64,000 bases of DNA from UBA8752 sp002172485 (GCA_042089915.1 JBELJZ010000012.1:1-64000), one strand, 5' to 3'. Positions 45,005 through 54,551 are shown, counted from the stretch's first letter. Made by a program: numbers and translations. The notes: generated by a model from the letters alone, not told the origin.

Positions 45005-46915
45005 ATGCGCTATACCCTTCTTCTCGCGGCAGTCCTTCTGGCCGTCTCTTCTGCCGTACAGGCACAGCTCATCCCCCTCACCGACGCCCAGAAAGTGGCA
45101 GCGCCTGCCGCGGTGGTCGACATGACCGGTGAGGAGGCCATTCCCTTCCAGCCCTTGACGGGACAACATGTGGGCGACATCGACCACCTGCAATCCCGCG
45201 ACCTGGTCATCCAGCGTCAGATCATCGGTTTGACCCAGTATGACTTGCAGTCCAACTATTCCGTGGACGACCGCATGTTCAGCTCCGCGAACGGTGTGAG
45301 TTCCGGTTGGATCATGTCCCTCGAGACATCTCCGTTCAGCGACCGCGGCACGGGCTACAACTTCAAGGACGGTGGCATGGACACCGATTGGGGGGAGATC
45401 GCCTATGATCGCATCGAGGATGTCCGCATCGGATGGCCTTCTTTGGGGCACCTCGCCAACGGTACGGAATTCGCCATCAGCCACGGCAGCACCGGCGCTC
45501 TGGTCATGGCATCCCGTGATGCCATCGGCAGTGGCGCCTGGACTACCACAACCCTGCCGGCTTTGGCTGCAGAAGATGGAACGGACATCTGGCACCTCTG
45601 GCCCCGTGCCACCGTGGGCGGTGCCGACGGCAATACGATCCATGTCATCGGCATCACCGCACCGGAAGGCAACGGCGGTGTCCTCTACAACGGACAGGAC
45701 GGTGCCATCTTCTACATGCGGTCCACGGATGGCGGTGCCAACTGGGACCTCAACACGTTTGCCGAGCTCGACACGGCCTCCTTCGCTGGGGGCTTCGTCG
45801 CAGACTCCTACGCCATCCATGCCGAGGGAGACAAAGTCGCATTCGCTGTCTTTGGCGGGTTTGACGACACCTTCGCCATGATGTCCGAGGACAATGGCGA
45901 GACTTGGACTTACGAGACCATCATCGATTTCCCGGTCGACAACTACATCGTGGATTCCGGCGCCCTGCTCGACACCACCATTGCCGATGACATTGATGCC
46001 ACCGGCAACGCCATGTTCTACAATACGGACCGCTCCGGCGACATTCTTGTCGATGAGGCGGGTGGTGTGCACGTCTTCTACGGCCGCATGTTCTATGCGG
46101 ACAGCGACACGACGGATGCGACGACGAGCTATTACCCCTTCTCCAACGGCCTCGACTACTGGCGTCCCGACATGGGCACGGACAGCGCGATGACAATCGC
46201 CTATGCCTATGACATCGACGGCAGCGGTACCTTGGACTTCGAGGACGAGATTGCCGGCTACTTCGTGGGCATCAGCTCTCAAGCCTCCGCAGGTCAGGTG
46301 GTGGAGTCCAACACCTTGGTGGTGGCCTACAGCGCGCTCATGGAGAATTTCTCGACGGGCATCCAGAACTACCGCCACTGCTACGTGGTCCACTCCACGG
46401 ACCTCGGCCAAACCTGGAACAGCGAGTCTGCCTGTGACGTCACGCCGGACTTGGACTTCGATTTGATCGAGGCTGTGTACCCGTGCATCCCACCACGCAT
46501 CCACAACGGGGAGCTCAACATGAGCTTCCAGCGGGACTTCGAGCCCGGGCTCCATGTCCGGGGCGATGAGGACCCCATCGACGTCAACGACATCGTGGGC
46601 CTGACCATGTCCGTGGAGGACCTCGATGATTGTGCCGATGTGGAATTCGAAGACTACGTGGGCGTCGGAGAGATTGCCCAAGTTGGTTTTGGCCTCTTCC
46701 CGAACCCGGCGGACGCTGTGGTGGAAGTGGTCCTCGACGAATTGCTGCTTGGCGCTGAAGTGCGCATCCGCGACATGGGTGGGCGCCTCGTTCGCTTTGA
46801 GCAGGTTCAAGGCAAGTTGGCCCGCATGGACGTTTCCAACCTCACGCCTGGCATCTACACGGTGGAAGTCAGCGGCTCCGGTGCCCGCAGCATCGAGCGT
46901 CTCTCCATCCGTTGA
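45005..46915 (+). CDS. T9SS-exported sialidase-like (Asp-box) protein
   Basis: The 636-residue protein has a Sec signal peptide (cleavage near VQAQL, ~21), a beta-propeller-type body with three Asp-box motifs (STDGGANW, SEDNGETW, STDLGQTW) and a type A T9SS sorting domain of ~75 residues at the C-terminus (FGLFPNPADAVVEV ... LTPGIYTVEV). It should be secreted through T9SS and either anchored or released. Asp-boxes occur in sialidases and many other propellers and the catalytic residues cannot be assigned by eye, so no activity is claimed. The cinA start overlaps its stop. Confidence 0.88.
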   Translation: MRYTLLLAAVLLAVSSAVQAQLIPLTDAQKVAAPAAVVDMTGEEAIPFQPLTGQHVGDIDHLQSRDLVIQRQIIGLTQYDLQSNYSVDDRMFSSANGVSSGWIMSLETSPFSDRGTGYNFKDGGMDTDWGEIAYDRIEDVRIGWPSLGHLANGTEFAISHGSTGALVMASRDAIGSGAWTTTTLPALAAEDGTDIWHLWPRATVGGADGNTIHVIGITAPEGNGGVLYNGQDGAIFYMRSTDGGANWDLNTFAELDTASFAGGFVADSYAIHAEGDKVAFAVFGGFDDTFAMMSEDNGETWTYETIIDFPVDNYIVDSGALLDTTIADDIDATGNAMFYNTDRSGDILVDEAGGVHVFYGRMFYADSDTTDATTSYYPFSNGLDYWRPDMGTDSAMTIAYAYDIDGSGTLDFEDEIAGYFVGISSQASAGQVVESNTLVVAYSALMENFSTGIQNYRHCYVVHSTDLGQTWNSESACDVTPDLDFDLIEAVYPCIPPRIHNGELNMSFQRDFEPGLHVRGDEDPIDVNDIVGLTMSVEDLDDCADVEFEDYVGVGEIAQVGFGLFPNPADAVVEVVLDELLLGAEVRIRDMGGRLVRFEQVQGKLARMDVSNLTPGIYTVEVSGSGARSIERLSIR

Positions 46916-48222
46916 TGAAGGCCTCCGAGTCGGTATTGGTGGAGGTGGTGTCCATCGGCGATGAACTGCTGATCGGACAGACCACCAACACCAATGCCGC
47001 TTGGATGGGCCGCATCCTCGAAGCCGAGGGCTGGCGTGTCAGTCGGGGGGTGACCATCGCCGACGAGCGGGAGGTCATGCTCGAGGCCATTCGCGCAGCG
47101 GAATCCAGGGCCGACCTCGTGTTGATCACGGGGGGGCTGGGGCCCACAAGTGACGACATCACAAAGCATGTCTTGTGCGAGCACTACGACACGCAGCTGG
47201 TCCGTCACGATGACATTGAAGCGCGCATTGTGGTATGGTTTGAACGCCGCGGCCGAGAAGTGCTACAGGTGAACCGGGACCAAGCCCTGCTTCCTGAAGC
47301 CTGTCACGTACTTGAAAATCCGATGGGCACGGCCAGTGGCATGTGGTTTGAGCGGTCCGGCGGGGTCACGGTGTCCATGCCCGGTGTGCCCTACGAGATG
47401 CAGCACATCATGACCCACCGTGTGGTGCCCCGGATGCAGGCCCGGCTCCAAGCCGAAGGGCGATCGACGCGCCGTGCGCACCGCAGTGTGTTGACGATGG
47501 GAACGGGAGAGAGCCAATTGGCCGCCCGTGTAGACGACCTCGAGACGGCATGGTCAGAGGCGGGCATCAAGATGGCCTATCTGCCCAGTCCCGGCAGTGT
47601 GCGGATTCGGCTCACGGCGGAAGGTGATGCCGTCCAGAAGTTGGACGCGGCCCACCACACTTTGTGCGATCGGATTTCTGAATACGTGGTGACCCGGGAT
47701 GGTCGTCCGGTCGATGAGGCGGTGGCCGACCTGTTCACGCAACAGGGGGTGAGCTTGGCGGTGGCCGAAAGTTGCACGGGAGGCGCATTGGGCGCCGCTT
47801 TGGTGTCTCGGCCCGGGGCCAGCGCCTTCTTTTTCGGTGGGGTTCAGGCATATGCCAATGCTGCCAAAACGCAGATGCTCGGCGTGCCCGAGGCCGCACT
47901 CGAACAATACGGAGCCGTGTCTCAGCCGGTGGCCGAGGCCATGGCGGAAGGGGTGCGGGCCAATCTCGGCGCCGACTTTGGCGTCTCCATCACGGGGGTG
48001 GCCGGTCCTGGCGGTGGCACTCCGGAAAAGCCAGTGGGTACCGTGTACATCGCGTGTGCGGGACCTTCCCAGACCGTCTGTATTCAGCACCAATTCGGCC
48101 GCGATCGGGCGCGCAACCAAGGCATGAGCCTCCGTGCGGCATGCCAGTTGGCGTTGCAGGAATGTCTGGCATTCGCGTCCGCTGCCGAATCGAAGGGCAG
48201 GGGGGTTGCGGATTCGCTTTGA
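46915..48222 (+). CDS. cinA: CinA family nicotinamide-nucleotide amidohydrolase
   Basis: The 435-residue protein has the two CinA domains: an N-terminal MoaB/MogA-like domain (SIGDELLIGQTTNTNA, ITGGLGPTSDD) and a C-terminal deamidase domain with AESCTGG (~285) and GVAGPGGGTPEKPVG. The family deamidates NMN and hydrolyses ADP-ribose in pyridine nucleotide salvage. The ATG shares one base with the preceding stop (TGATG). rpmB follows, as in other Bacteroidota. Confidence 0.95.
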   Translation: MKASESVLVEVVSIGDELLIGQTTNTNAAWMGRILEAEGWRVSRGVTIADEREVMLEAIRAAESRADLVLITGGLGPTSDDITKHVLCEHYDTQLVRHDDIEARIVVWFERRGREVLQVNRDQALLPEACHVLENPMGTASGMWFERSGGVTVSMPGVPYEMQHIMTHRVVPRMQARLQAEGRSTRRAHRSVLTMGTGESQLAARVDDLETAWSEAGIKMAYLPSPGSVRIRLTAEGDAVQKLDAAHHTLCDRISEYVVTRDGRPVDEAVADLFTQQGVSLAVAESCTGGALGAALVSRPGASAFFFGGVQAYANAAKTQMLGVPEAALEQYGAVSQPVAEAMAEGVRANLGADFGVSITGVAGPGGGTPEKPVGTVYIACAGPSQTVCIQHQFGRDRARNQGMSLRAACQLALQECLAFASAAESKGRGVADSL

Positions 48223-48228
48223 AAAGCG

Positions 48229-48236
48229 CACCTTTG
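48229..48236 (+). promoter_or_regulatory. Candidate -7 element of rpmB
   Basis: CACCTTTG is one base off TAnnTTTG and lies 50 bases before the rpmB ATG. Confidence 0.45.
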
Positions 48237-48239
48237 CAC

Positions 48240-48256
48240 TCCCGAAAATTTCGGGA
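48240..48256. repeat. 17-base perfect inverted repeat at the 5' end of the rpmB leader
   Basis: TCCCGAAA and TTTCGGGA flank a single A. It starts about where transcription from the -7 box should begin, so it could be an operator or a 5' hairpin acting on L28 expression. Confidence 0.45.
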
Positions 48257-48286
48257 ATTCATTACGAACCACGGATAGCAGTCCCC

Positions 48287-48529
48287 ATGAGCCGCATTTG
48301 TCAGCTGACCGGTAAGAAAGTGATGGTCGGAAACAACGTTTCCCACTCCAACCGCCGCACGAAGCGTCGTTTCTACCCCAACCTGTTCAAGAAGCGCTTC
48401 TTCATTCCCGAAGAAGACCGCTGGGTGACCCTGCGCGTCAGCGCGTCCGGCATGCGCAACATCAACCGCCTCGGTGTGTCAGGTGCGATTGCCAAGGCCA
48501 AAGAGAAAGGCACCTGGACGGAAGCTTGA
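48287..48529 (+). CDS. rpmB: 50S ribosomal protein L28
   Basis: The 80-residue L28 has the typical start MSRICQLTGKKVMVGNNVSH and the basic SNRRTKRRFYPNL. It is a structural protein of the large subunit. In most Bacteroidota rpmG (L33) and DUF4295 follow directly; here a terminator comes 20 bases after the stop, so rpmB is alone. Its own promoter and a palindrome lie upstream. Confidence 0.97.
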   Translation: MSRICQLTGKKVMVGNNVSHSNRRTKRRFYPNLFKKRFFIPEEDRWVTLRVSASGMRNINRLGVSGAIAKAKEKGTWTEA

Positions 48530-48548
48530 TTGCGATGTTTCGCACATG

Positions 48549-48578
48549 AAAAAGCCCCGCCATTGAGCGGGGCTTTTT
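48549..48578. terminator. Rho-independent terminator after rpmB, probably bidirectional
   Basis: AAAAAGCCCCGC and GCGGGGCTTTTT form a 12-base-pair stem with a CATTGA loop. It separates rpmB from the convergent SPFH gene. Confidence 0.88.
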
Positions 48579-48606
48579 CGTTGCCGGCTTTTCGGCCGAA
48601 GGGGGC

Positions 48607-49428
48607 TCAGTTGTTCCCCAGGATGATGGGCAGGCCGTCTTCACCGCCACCGACCACCACGACCTTGCTGTTGGGGCTTTCTGCCAATTTCTGGGTGGCT
48701 TCGATCCCTTTCCAGCGCAGCAGCTCGTCGGAGATGCCCTTCGAGACAATTTCCTGGAAGTCCCGGATGCCCGCGGCCTCGATGCGCTTGCGGTCCGCCT
48801 CCTTGGATTCTTTTTCCAGACGGAACTCGTATTCCAGACTTTCCTGCTCCTGTTGCAGCTTCCGCTCAATGGCTTCTTCCAAGGTTTGGGGGAGTCGAAT
48901 GTTGCGGATCAGAACGTCGTTGAGCTGGATGTAGTTGGTCTCGAGCTTCTCTTCCAAGCGGGTTTGGATTTCCTCCTGGATCTGCTCTCGCTTGGAGGTG
49001 TTGATCTCCTCGGGAAGGTACTTGGAGATGACTTCCCTCGACACGGACCGAACCGACGGAAGGATGACGTCCTCTTCATAGCCTCGGCCACGCTCCACTT
49101 CGAGCGCGCCGAGCGACCCGAGCACGGGCTGGTGAAACACCGTCATGTCGAGCTCGATTTTGAGGAGGTTGGAGCTCAGGACGGTCAGCTTCTGCCGGCT
49201 TTCCTTCTGACGCACTTCGTAAGCGACCACGCGGTCCCACGGGGCCTTGAAGTGAAATCCTTGTCCCATAGGGGCTTCCGAGGTATCGATGCCGTCACTG
49301 AAAGTGCGGAAGATCAAGCCGGCGTAGCCCGAAGGAACGGTGTAAGTGATGGAGGACCAGCTGATGAGGAGGGCGACAAAAATGCCTGAGGCCAATGCAA
49401 TCAGCCGAATGCTGCGGGGGTTGTTCAT
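48607..49428 (-). CDS. SPFH/Band 7 (prohibitin-like) membrane protein
   Basis: The 273-residue protein has one N-terminal helix (~8-28) followed by a prohibitin-type SPFH domain (YTVPSGYAGLIFRTF, GFHFKAPWDRVVAYEVR) and a long charged coiled coil (~165-225). These proteins form large membrane-bound rings that often regulate FtsH; ftsH lies 5 kb away in this window, but no direct link is shown. It has its own -7 box, and a terminator lies after its stop. Confidence 0.9.
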   Translation of the reverse strand: MNNPRSIRLIALASGIFVALLISWSSITYTVPSGYAGLIFRTFSDGIDTSEAPMGQGFHFKAPWDRVVAYEVRQKESRQKLTVLSSNLLKIELDMTVFHQPVLGSLGALEVERGRGYEEDVILPSVRSVSREVISKYLPEEINTSKREQIQEEIQTRLEEKLETNYIQLNDVLIRNIRLPQTLEEAIERKLQQEQESLEYEFRLEKESKEADRKRIEAAGIRDFQEIVSKGISDELLRWKGIEATQKLAESPNSKVVVVGGGEDGLPIILGNN

Positions 49429-49432
49429 GTCC

Positions 49433-49440
49433 CGAAGCTA
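49433..49440 (-). promoter_or_regulatory. Candidate -7 element of the SPFH gene
   Basis: TAGCTTCG on the minus strand ends 4 bases before the ATG at 49428, another predicted leaderless transcript. Confidence 0.4.
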
Positions 49441-49469
49441 CAGCGCGAATCGGGGTTGGGGAACCGGAA

Positions 49470-51569
49470 TCAATACGTTCCTGCCCACCGTCTGGCGAAC
49501 CACTCGATGGAGAGCAGCAGCAGCAGGACCCACAGCAGGATTTGCCATGCAATGAGGTCCTGCAAACGCTCGGTCAAGGACAGCTCCGGTAGAAAGCGAT
49601 CGGATGCGGCGAGCTTCTCGGTGAGGGCGTCGAGGTCGCTGGGTGCGAACACTTGACCGCCTGTGGCCTCGGCCATGCGGCGGAGCCGGTCGTGTTGGGC
49701 GGGCCGGCCGCTGCGTTCGATTTGAATGCCGCGGATGTTGACGGTTCCCCGCCGTTCGAAGCGCTCGCCAGCAAGCTCGGTCACCGCGTTCCAGCTGTAG
49801 GTGCCCTTGGGCAGGCGCCCGGCGTCCAGTGCATAGCCGGTTCCCGCAGTGGCGGAAAAGCGGAAATCAAATTCGGTTCCTGCACTGTCCCGCAAAGTCA
49901 ATGAGATGTCCGCTCCGACGAGAGGTTGGAGCGTGGCATCGTAGACGCGGGCCTGGAAGGTCAGGCGCTCATCTTCATCCAGCAGGCGCGGACCATCTAC
50001 CCGAAAGCGGTCAATGCCGGGGTCGGAGGTGAGGTATTGGACCAACTGTCCGACCATCTTGTCAAAGGCTTCATGGGTGCCGGTGCGCAGATAGCCCACT
50101 TGTCGCCATCGCCAGCTGCCCGCTCCAAGCAGCGTCATCAGGCGTCCGCTTTCGGTTTGGGCGACAGTCAGGAGGGGGTATTCCGTGGTGATGCCACCGA
50201 TGCGCTGGAAGAGGAGGGGAACGTGGGCCGCTCCCCAAGTGACTTCACCAAAGGGAGTGACCACAGGCGGCACCTCCACCAACAGGTTGTCGAGTGCGGG
50301 GTCGACGGCGAAGTAGGGGAAGGCCGGGTTGACTGTGCCCTTGGGGTCTGTGGTCAGTCCTTCGCGTGTGGGGCGGACGTCCAGGCCGATGCCGAGGTCT
50401 CGCAAAGCGCCAAAGTTAGCAGTGGGCCCGATCGTCAATCCAATGGGCACACGGCTCTGCTTTGCGGCCACAAACACCTCACGCGCGATGGCGTTGCCCG
50501 GATCGAAGCCGAACATCAACAGTCCGTCCCATTCGCCGTCTCCGGAGAGGCCCTGTGATCCGACGTCCTTTAGCGGGCGTTGGACGACTTCATAGTTGGC
50601 ATTGCCGGAAAGGGCATTGGCCCAGGCACCGCAATCGGGATGGGGGGCGGCGCTGGTCAGCAGGATTCGTTTCCGGCGCTCGATCACATCGATGGTGATC
50701 GTTCGGCGGTTGTTGTCGCGGTTGACTTCGCCTTCGACGGTATCCACAGCGAGGTTGTAGCGGCGAATGCCAGGACGGTCGGCCTTCACCAAGAACGTCA
50801 CGGTGGCGGGTGCACCGCCCCGTTGCAGAGTGACGGTTTCCTGCTGCCGGATGCCGCTGCCGCTCAAGGTCACTTGGAGGCGGCCTCCGACGGCCTGTGC
50901 TCCGATTTCCACTTCAATCGGAAAGCGGTTGCCCAAACCGGCGACGTCATTGTGCAGGACGCGGTCGATGCGGACGTCCTTTTTGAACGCGGTATCACCG
51001 AGGGCGATGATGTGGACAGGCGCGCCGAAAGAAAGTCCCTCCAATTCGGGGTCGCGACCGCGATTGAATCGGCCATCCGTGGCCAGCACGATGGCGCCGA
51101 TGGGCCGGCCGGCCCACTGCCCGGCCAACAGGTCCAGTGCGGAGGAGAGGTCCGTGGTGGGGTCTTCCAAGGACTGCCGCGGTGTCCATTGGCTCAGGTC
51201 CGATCCGAAGGCGTAGGCTTGGACGTCGGCACCGGCTTGCCCTTCCTCGCCGGGCAGTTCCGCCATCCATGTGTCCAGGTTGGACGCCCAAGTTGGGACC
51301 TCGTCCGCCACGGAGCGACTGGCATCCTGAAGGACGAGCAGGCTGGGTTGGTTCGCAGAGGTCTCCTTGCTCCGAAGCACTGGCCGGAAGAGCAAGAGCA
51401 CCAACACGGCCAACGTGGCCGCGCGAACGATGCCCAATGCGGCCCGAAGCCCTGCTGGGAGGTGGCGGTTTCCCCGATCGATCCGATACAACAGGGCCGC
51501 AGCGGCGACCACGAGGGTCAGCGCGAGGGCCACCTGAAGCAGGGGAGCGTCGAGGACGAGATCGCGCAT
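49470..51569 (-). CDS. Membrane protein with VWA-like and GATase-like regions
   Basis: The 699-residue protein has two N-terminal helices (~10-28, 43-63), then a VWA-like domain (LLVLQDASRS, SALDLLAGQWAG, GAIVLATDGRFNRG; ~78-200) and beta-rich segments. A region near 310-480 resembles the glutamine-amidotransferase-like part of related Bacteroidota membrane proteins. A final helix lies at ~672-692. The metal site DxSxS is replaced by DASRS. Related proteins are uncharacterised; a role in envelope complexes is only a guess. It starts 9 bases after the fabG stop, so the two genes are probably cotranscribed. Confidence 0.78.
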   Translation of the reverse strand: MRDLVLDAPLLQVALALTLVVAAAALLYRIDRGNRHLPAGLRAALGIVRAATLAVLVLLLFRPVLRSKETSANQPSLLVLQDASRSVADEVPTWASNLDTWMAELPGEEGQAGADVQAYAFGSDLSQWTPRQSLEDPTTDLSSALDLLAGQWAGRPIGAIVLATDGRFNRGRDPELEGLSFGAPVHIIALGDTAFKKDVRIDRVLHNDVAGLGNRFPIEVEIGAQAVGGRLQVTLSGSGIRQQETVTLQRGGAPATVTFLVKADRPGIRRYNLAVDTVEGEVNRDNNRRTITIDVIERRKRILLTSAAPHPDCGAWANALSGNANYEVVQRPLKDVGSQGLSGDGEWDGLLMFGFDPGNAIAREVFVAAKQSRVPIGLTIGPTANFGALRDLGIGLDVRPTREGLTTDPKGTVNPAFPYFAVDPALDNLLVEVPPVVTPFGEVTWGAAHVPLLFQRIGGITTEYPLLTVAQTESGRLMTLLGAGSWRWRQVGYLRTGTHEAFDKMVGQLVQYLTSDPGIDRFRVDGPRLLDEDERLTFQARVYDATLQPLVGADISLTLRDSAGTEFDFRFSATAGTGYALDAGRLPKGTYSWNAVTELAGERFERRGTVNIRGIQIERSGRPAQHDRLRRMAEATGGQVFAPSDLDALTEKLAASDRFLPELSLTERLQDLIAWQILLWVLLLLLSIEWFARRWAGTY

Positions 51570-51578
51570 TGAGGGAAA

Positions 51579-52325
51579 TTACATCCGCATGCCGCCATCC
51601 ACGGACAATGTCTGTCCGGTGATATAGGTGCTCATGTCGGAGGCCAGGAATACGCAGGCGTCGGCCACATCTTCCGGCTTTCCTCCGCGCTTCAGCGGAA
51701 TGGCATCGCGCCACCCCTGCACCGTGGCCTCGTCGAGGGCGTCGGTCATCTCCGTTTCGATGAAGCCGGGTGCAATGGCATTGCACCGGATGTTCCGGCT
51801 GCCGAGCTCGAGGGCGACACTCTTGGTGAAGCCGAGGATGCCGGCTTTGGAGGCGGCGTAGTTGGCCTGTCCCGCATTGCCTTGGATGCCGACCACGCTG
51901 GACATGTTGATGATGCTGCCGGCGCGGGCCTTCAGCATGGTCCGCAAGACGGCCTTGGTGAGGTTGAAACAGCTCTTGAGGTTGACCTGCATGATGTCGT
52001 CCCACTGGTCTTCCGACATGCGCATCAACAAGGTGTCCCGGGTGATGCCGGCGTTGTTGATCAAGATGTCGACCGTACCAAAGGCGGCCACGACCTCCTT
52101 GACCAGTTCTTCGCTCTGCTCGAGGCTGCCAGCGTCCGATTTGAAGCCGCGGGCCGTGCCGCCGGAGGCGGTCAGTTCGTCTTCCAGCGCCTTGGCTTTC
52201 TCTTCGCTGGAGCGATAGGTGAAGGCCACAGTGGCGCCTTCTTGGACAAAGCGCTGGGCAATGGACTTGCCTATGCCGCGGGAGGCACCGGTGATGAGGG
52301 CAATTTTTCCTTCGAGGAGGGCCAT
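51579..52325 (-). CDS. fabG: 3-oxoacyl-[acyl-carrier-protein] reductase
   Basis: The 248-residue short-chain dehydrogenase has the NADPH loop TGASRGIG (~13-20), NNAG (~90), the catalytic Ser in MSSVVG and YAASKAG (Tyr/Lys ~155/159), and the C-terminal TGQTLSVDGGM shared by FabG proteins. It reduces beta-ketoacyl-ACP in fatty acid elongation. It has its own -7 box, and the VWA-like membrane gene follows. Confidence 0.94.
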   Translation of the reverse strand: MALLEGKIALITGASRGIGKSIAQRFVQEGATVAFTYRSSEEKAKALEDELTASGGTARGFKSDAGSLEQSEELVKEVVAAFGTVDILINNAGITRDTLLMRMSEDQWDDIMQVNLKSCFNLTKAVLRTMLKARAGSIINMSSVVGIQGNAGQANYAASKAGILGFTKSVALELGSRNIRCNAIAPGFIETEMTDALDEATVQGWRDAIPLKRGGKPEDVADACVFLASDMSTYITGQTLSVDGGMRM

Positions 52326-52343
52326 GGATTCAGGTTTGGGGCG

Positions 52344-52351
52344 GCAAGATA
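52344..52351 (-). promoter_or_regulatory. Candidate -7 element of fabG
   Basis: TATCTTGC on the minus strand lies 18 bases before the fabG ATG. Confidence 0.5.
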
Positions 52352-52379
52352 GCCGCAGGGGAAAGGTCGTGGAGGGGGG

Positions 52380-53171
52380 TCAAAGCAGATTGGCTGCCTC
52401 GGCAATGAGTTCGGCGATGTCCTTGACGTCGATGTCGCCTTCTTTCTCGGCATTCTTGACGCCATCGGTCATCATGGTGTTGCAGAAAGGACACCCCGTG
52501 GCCACCACTTTGGCGCCCGTTTCGAGGACGTCGTCCGTCCGCTCGTGGTTGACTTCGCGGTTGCCGCGTTCGGCGTCCTTGAACATCTGTGCACCGCCGG
52601 CGCCACAGCACAGGCCGTTCTTTTTGCAGCGCCGCATTTCCACGAGGTCGGCATCGAGGGCCTGCAAAGCGGCGCGGGGTGCCTCGAATTCTCCATTGCC
52701 GCGCCCCAGATAGCAGGGGTCGTGGAAGGTGATGCGCCGCCCTTTGAAGGGGTTGCCGTCTGCAATGCGCAGGCGCCCGTCGTTGATCAGCTGTTGGATG
52801 AATTGGGTGTGGTGCAGCACCTCGTATTCGCCTCCGAGCTCCGGGTATTCGTTCTTCAGCGCATTGAAGCAATGCGGGCACCCGGTCACGATGCGCTTGA
52901 CGCCATAGCCGTTGAGGACCATGATGTTTTGGGCGGCCTGCATCTGGAAGAGGAATTCGTTGCCGGCCCGCTTGGCGGGATCGCCGGTGCAGCTCTCCTC
53001 ACTGCCGAGCACGGCAAACGGGACTTCGGCGGCGTGCAGGATGCGGGCGATGGCCTTGGTGATGCGCTTGGCCCGGTCATCGAAGCTGCCGGCGCAGCCA
53101 ACCCAGAACAGGACCTCCGGGGTCTCTCCCCGGGCGTTCATTTCGGCGAGGGTGGGAACAGTCAATGCCAT
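52380..53171 (-). CDS. CCG-domain (Fe-S) protein, heterodisulfide-reductase-like
   Basis: The 263-residue protein has two CCG-type cysteine motifs: FWVGCAGS...ESCTGDP and TGCPHC in the first half, DPCYLGRGNG...LCCGAGG and TGCPFC in the second. Such domains bind a noncubane Fe-S cluster and handle disulfides or electrons (HdrB, GlpC, LutA families). It starts 6 bases after the membrane ferredoxin gene, so the pair probably forms one electron-transfer complex whose partner is unknown. Confidence 0.9.
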   Translation of the reverse strand: MALTVPTLAEMNARGETPEVLFWVGCAGSFDDRAKRITKAIARILHAAEVPFAVLGSEESCTGDPAKRAGNEFLFQMQAAQNIMVLNGYGVKRIVTGCPHCFNALKNEYPELGGEYEVLHHTQFIQQLINDGRLRIADGNPFKGRRITFHDPCYLGRGNGEFEAPRAALQALDADLVEMRRCKKNGLCCGAGGAQMFKDAERGNREVNHERTDDVLETGAKVVATGCPFCNTMMTDGVKNAEKEGDIDVKDIAELIAEAANLL

Positions 53172-53177
53172 GTTGGT

Positions 53178-54551
53178 TCAGGATTCAGCAGCGAGTTCGT
53201 CGGTCCACTTGCCCCGGTCCGTGGCGGGGAAGGCCCACGGGGCGCCGTTGTTTTCGACGTTGTTGAACATGGAGGTGATGGCCTCGGGGGCCTTGCTGTC
53301 CTCCATGATGAGGCTGCGGCGCATGTCGAGGATGATGCCCATCGGACTGATGTTGACCGGACACGCATCCACGCAGGCCTGACAACTGGTGCAGGCCCAG
53401 AGTTCTTCTTCGCTGATGTAATCCCCGAGTAGGGCTTTGCCGTCGCCTTGGCCCCAGCTGCCACCTGCGGCGTCGATGGCCCGGCCCACTTCTTCCACCC
53501 GGTCGCGGGTGTCCATCATGACCTTGCGCGGGCTCAGGAGTTTGCCGGTGGCATTTGCCGGACAGACCGAGGTGCACCGGCCGCACTCGGTGCAGCTGTA
53601 AGCCTCCATGAGCTGCTTCCAAGTCAGGTCCTGCACGTCCTTGGCTCCGAATCGGGCGGGCTCGGTGGGCGCTTCACCCGCCGGTTCGGCCGGAGCGGCA
53701 AACGGATCCCCGCTCATCATGAGGTCCACTTCCTTCTTGACCGCCGCCATGTTGTCGAGCTGTCCCGCTGGATTCAGGTTGCTGTACCAGGTGTTGGGGA
53801 AGGCGAGAAAAATGTGGAAGTGCTTGGAATAGGGGACGTAGATCAGGAAGGCGAGGATGCCCACGATGTGAAACCACCAGGCGCCCCGTTCCACGGCCAC
53901 GATGCCGGCGTCGGACAAGCCGGCGTAGAGAGGAACCAGCCATTGGCTCACCGGGAAGGACCCAGCGGCGATGTAGTGGTGCGTGTTGTCCCACATGCCT
54001 TGCGCAATCCGGGACTGTGCAATGGCGTCCGCTGCATTCATCGACAGGAAAGCGAACATGAGGACCACTTCCACAATGAGGATGATGTTGGCGTCATTCT
54101 TGGGCCACCCTTTCATCTCCGGGCTGCGGAAGCGGGCGATGGGCAAGACGTTGCGCCGGACCAAAAACACCACACAGGCGACGAGCACGCCGAGGGCCAG
54201 CCATTCGAAGGCACCGATGAGCACATTGTAGAACCCTCCGAGGAAGGGGGCGAAGACCCGGTGGGTGCCGAACAGCCCGTCGACCAGGATCTCGAGCACT
54301 TCGATGTTGATGAGAACAAATCCCGCGTAGATCAGGATGTGCATGATGCCGGCCACAGGGCGGACGACCATCTTGCTTTGGCCCAAAGCGACCCTGGCCA
54401 TGGTGGCCCAGCGTTCGGACTTTCTGTCGGTCAGGTCGATGTCCCGTCCCAGCTGAATGTTGCGCCGGACCGCACGGATGCGCCGGGCAAAAAAGAACAC
54501 CGCTGTGCCGAGGAGAAGGGCAAAGGCGACTTGTCCGATCAGGTGGGCCAT
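53178..54551 (-). CDS. Membrane 4Fe-4S ferredoxin with nitrate-reductase-gamma-like helices
   Basis: The 457-residue protein begins with about six helices (~4-20, 62-88, 103-130, 145-170, 220-245) of the NarI/HdrE type with His residues suited to heme binding. Two 4Fe-4S motifs follow, CTECGRCTSVCP (~315) and CTSCQACVDACP (~378). With the downstream CCG protein it resembles the HdrDE-like membrane electron-transfer modules that are common in Bacteroidota; the donor is likely the quinone pool (inference). The gene follows mlaD by 15 bases. Confidence 0.9.
   Translation of the reverse strand: MAHLIGQVAFALLLGTAVFFFARRIRAVRRNIQLGRDIDLTDRKSERWATMARVALGQSKMVVRPVAGIMHILIYAGFVLINIEVLEILVDGLFGTHRVFAPFLGGFYNVLIGAFEWLALGVLVACVVFLVRRNVLPIARFRSPEMKGWPKNDANIILIVEVVLMFAFLSMNAADAIAQSRIAQGMWDNTHHYIAAGSFPVSQWLVPLYAGLSDAGIVAVERGAWWFHIVGILAFLIYVPYSKHFHIFLAFPNTWYSNLNPAGQLDNMAAVKKEVDLMMSGDPFAAPAEPAGEAPTEPARFGAKDVQDLTWKQLMEAYSCTECGRCTSVCPANATGKLLSPRKVMMDTRDRVEEVGRAIDAAGGSWGQGDGKALLGDYISEEELWACTSCQACVDACPVNISPMGIILDMRRSLIMEDSKAPEAITSMFNNVENNGAPWAFPATDRGKWTDELAAES

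Noticed and set aside
44963..46810. 615-codon open frame antisense to the T9SS Asp-box gene
   Set aside because: The plus-strand gene has a signal peptide, Asp-boxes and a sorting domain; the antisense frame has none.
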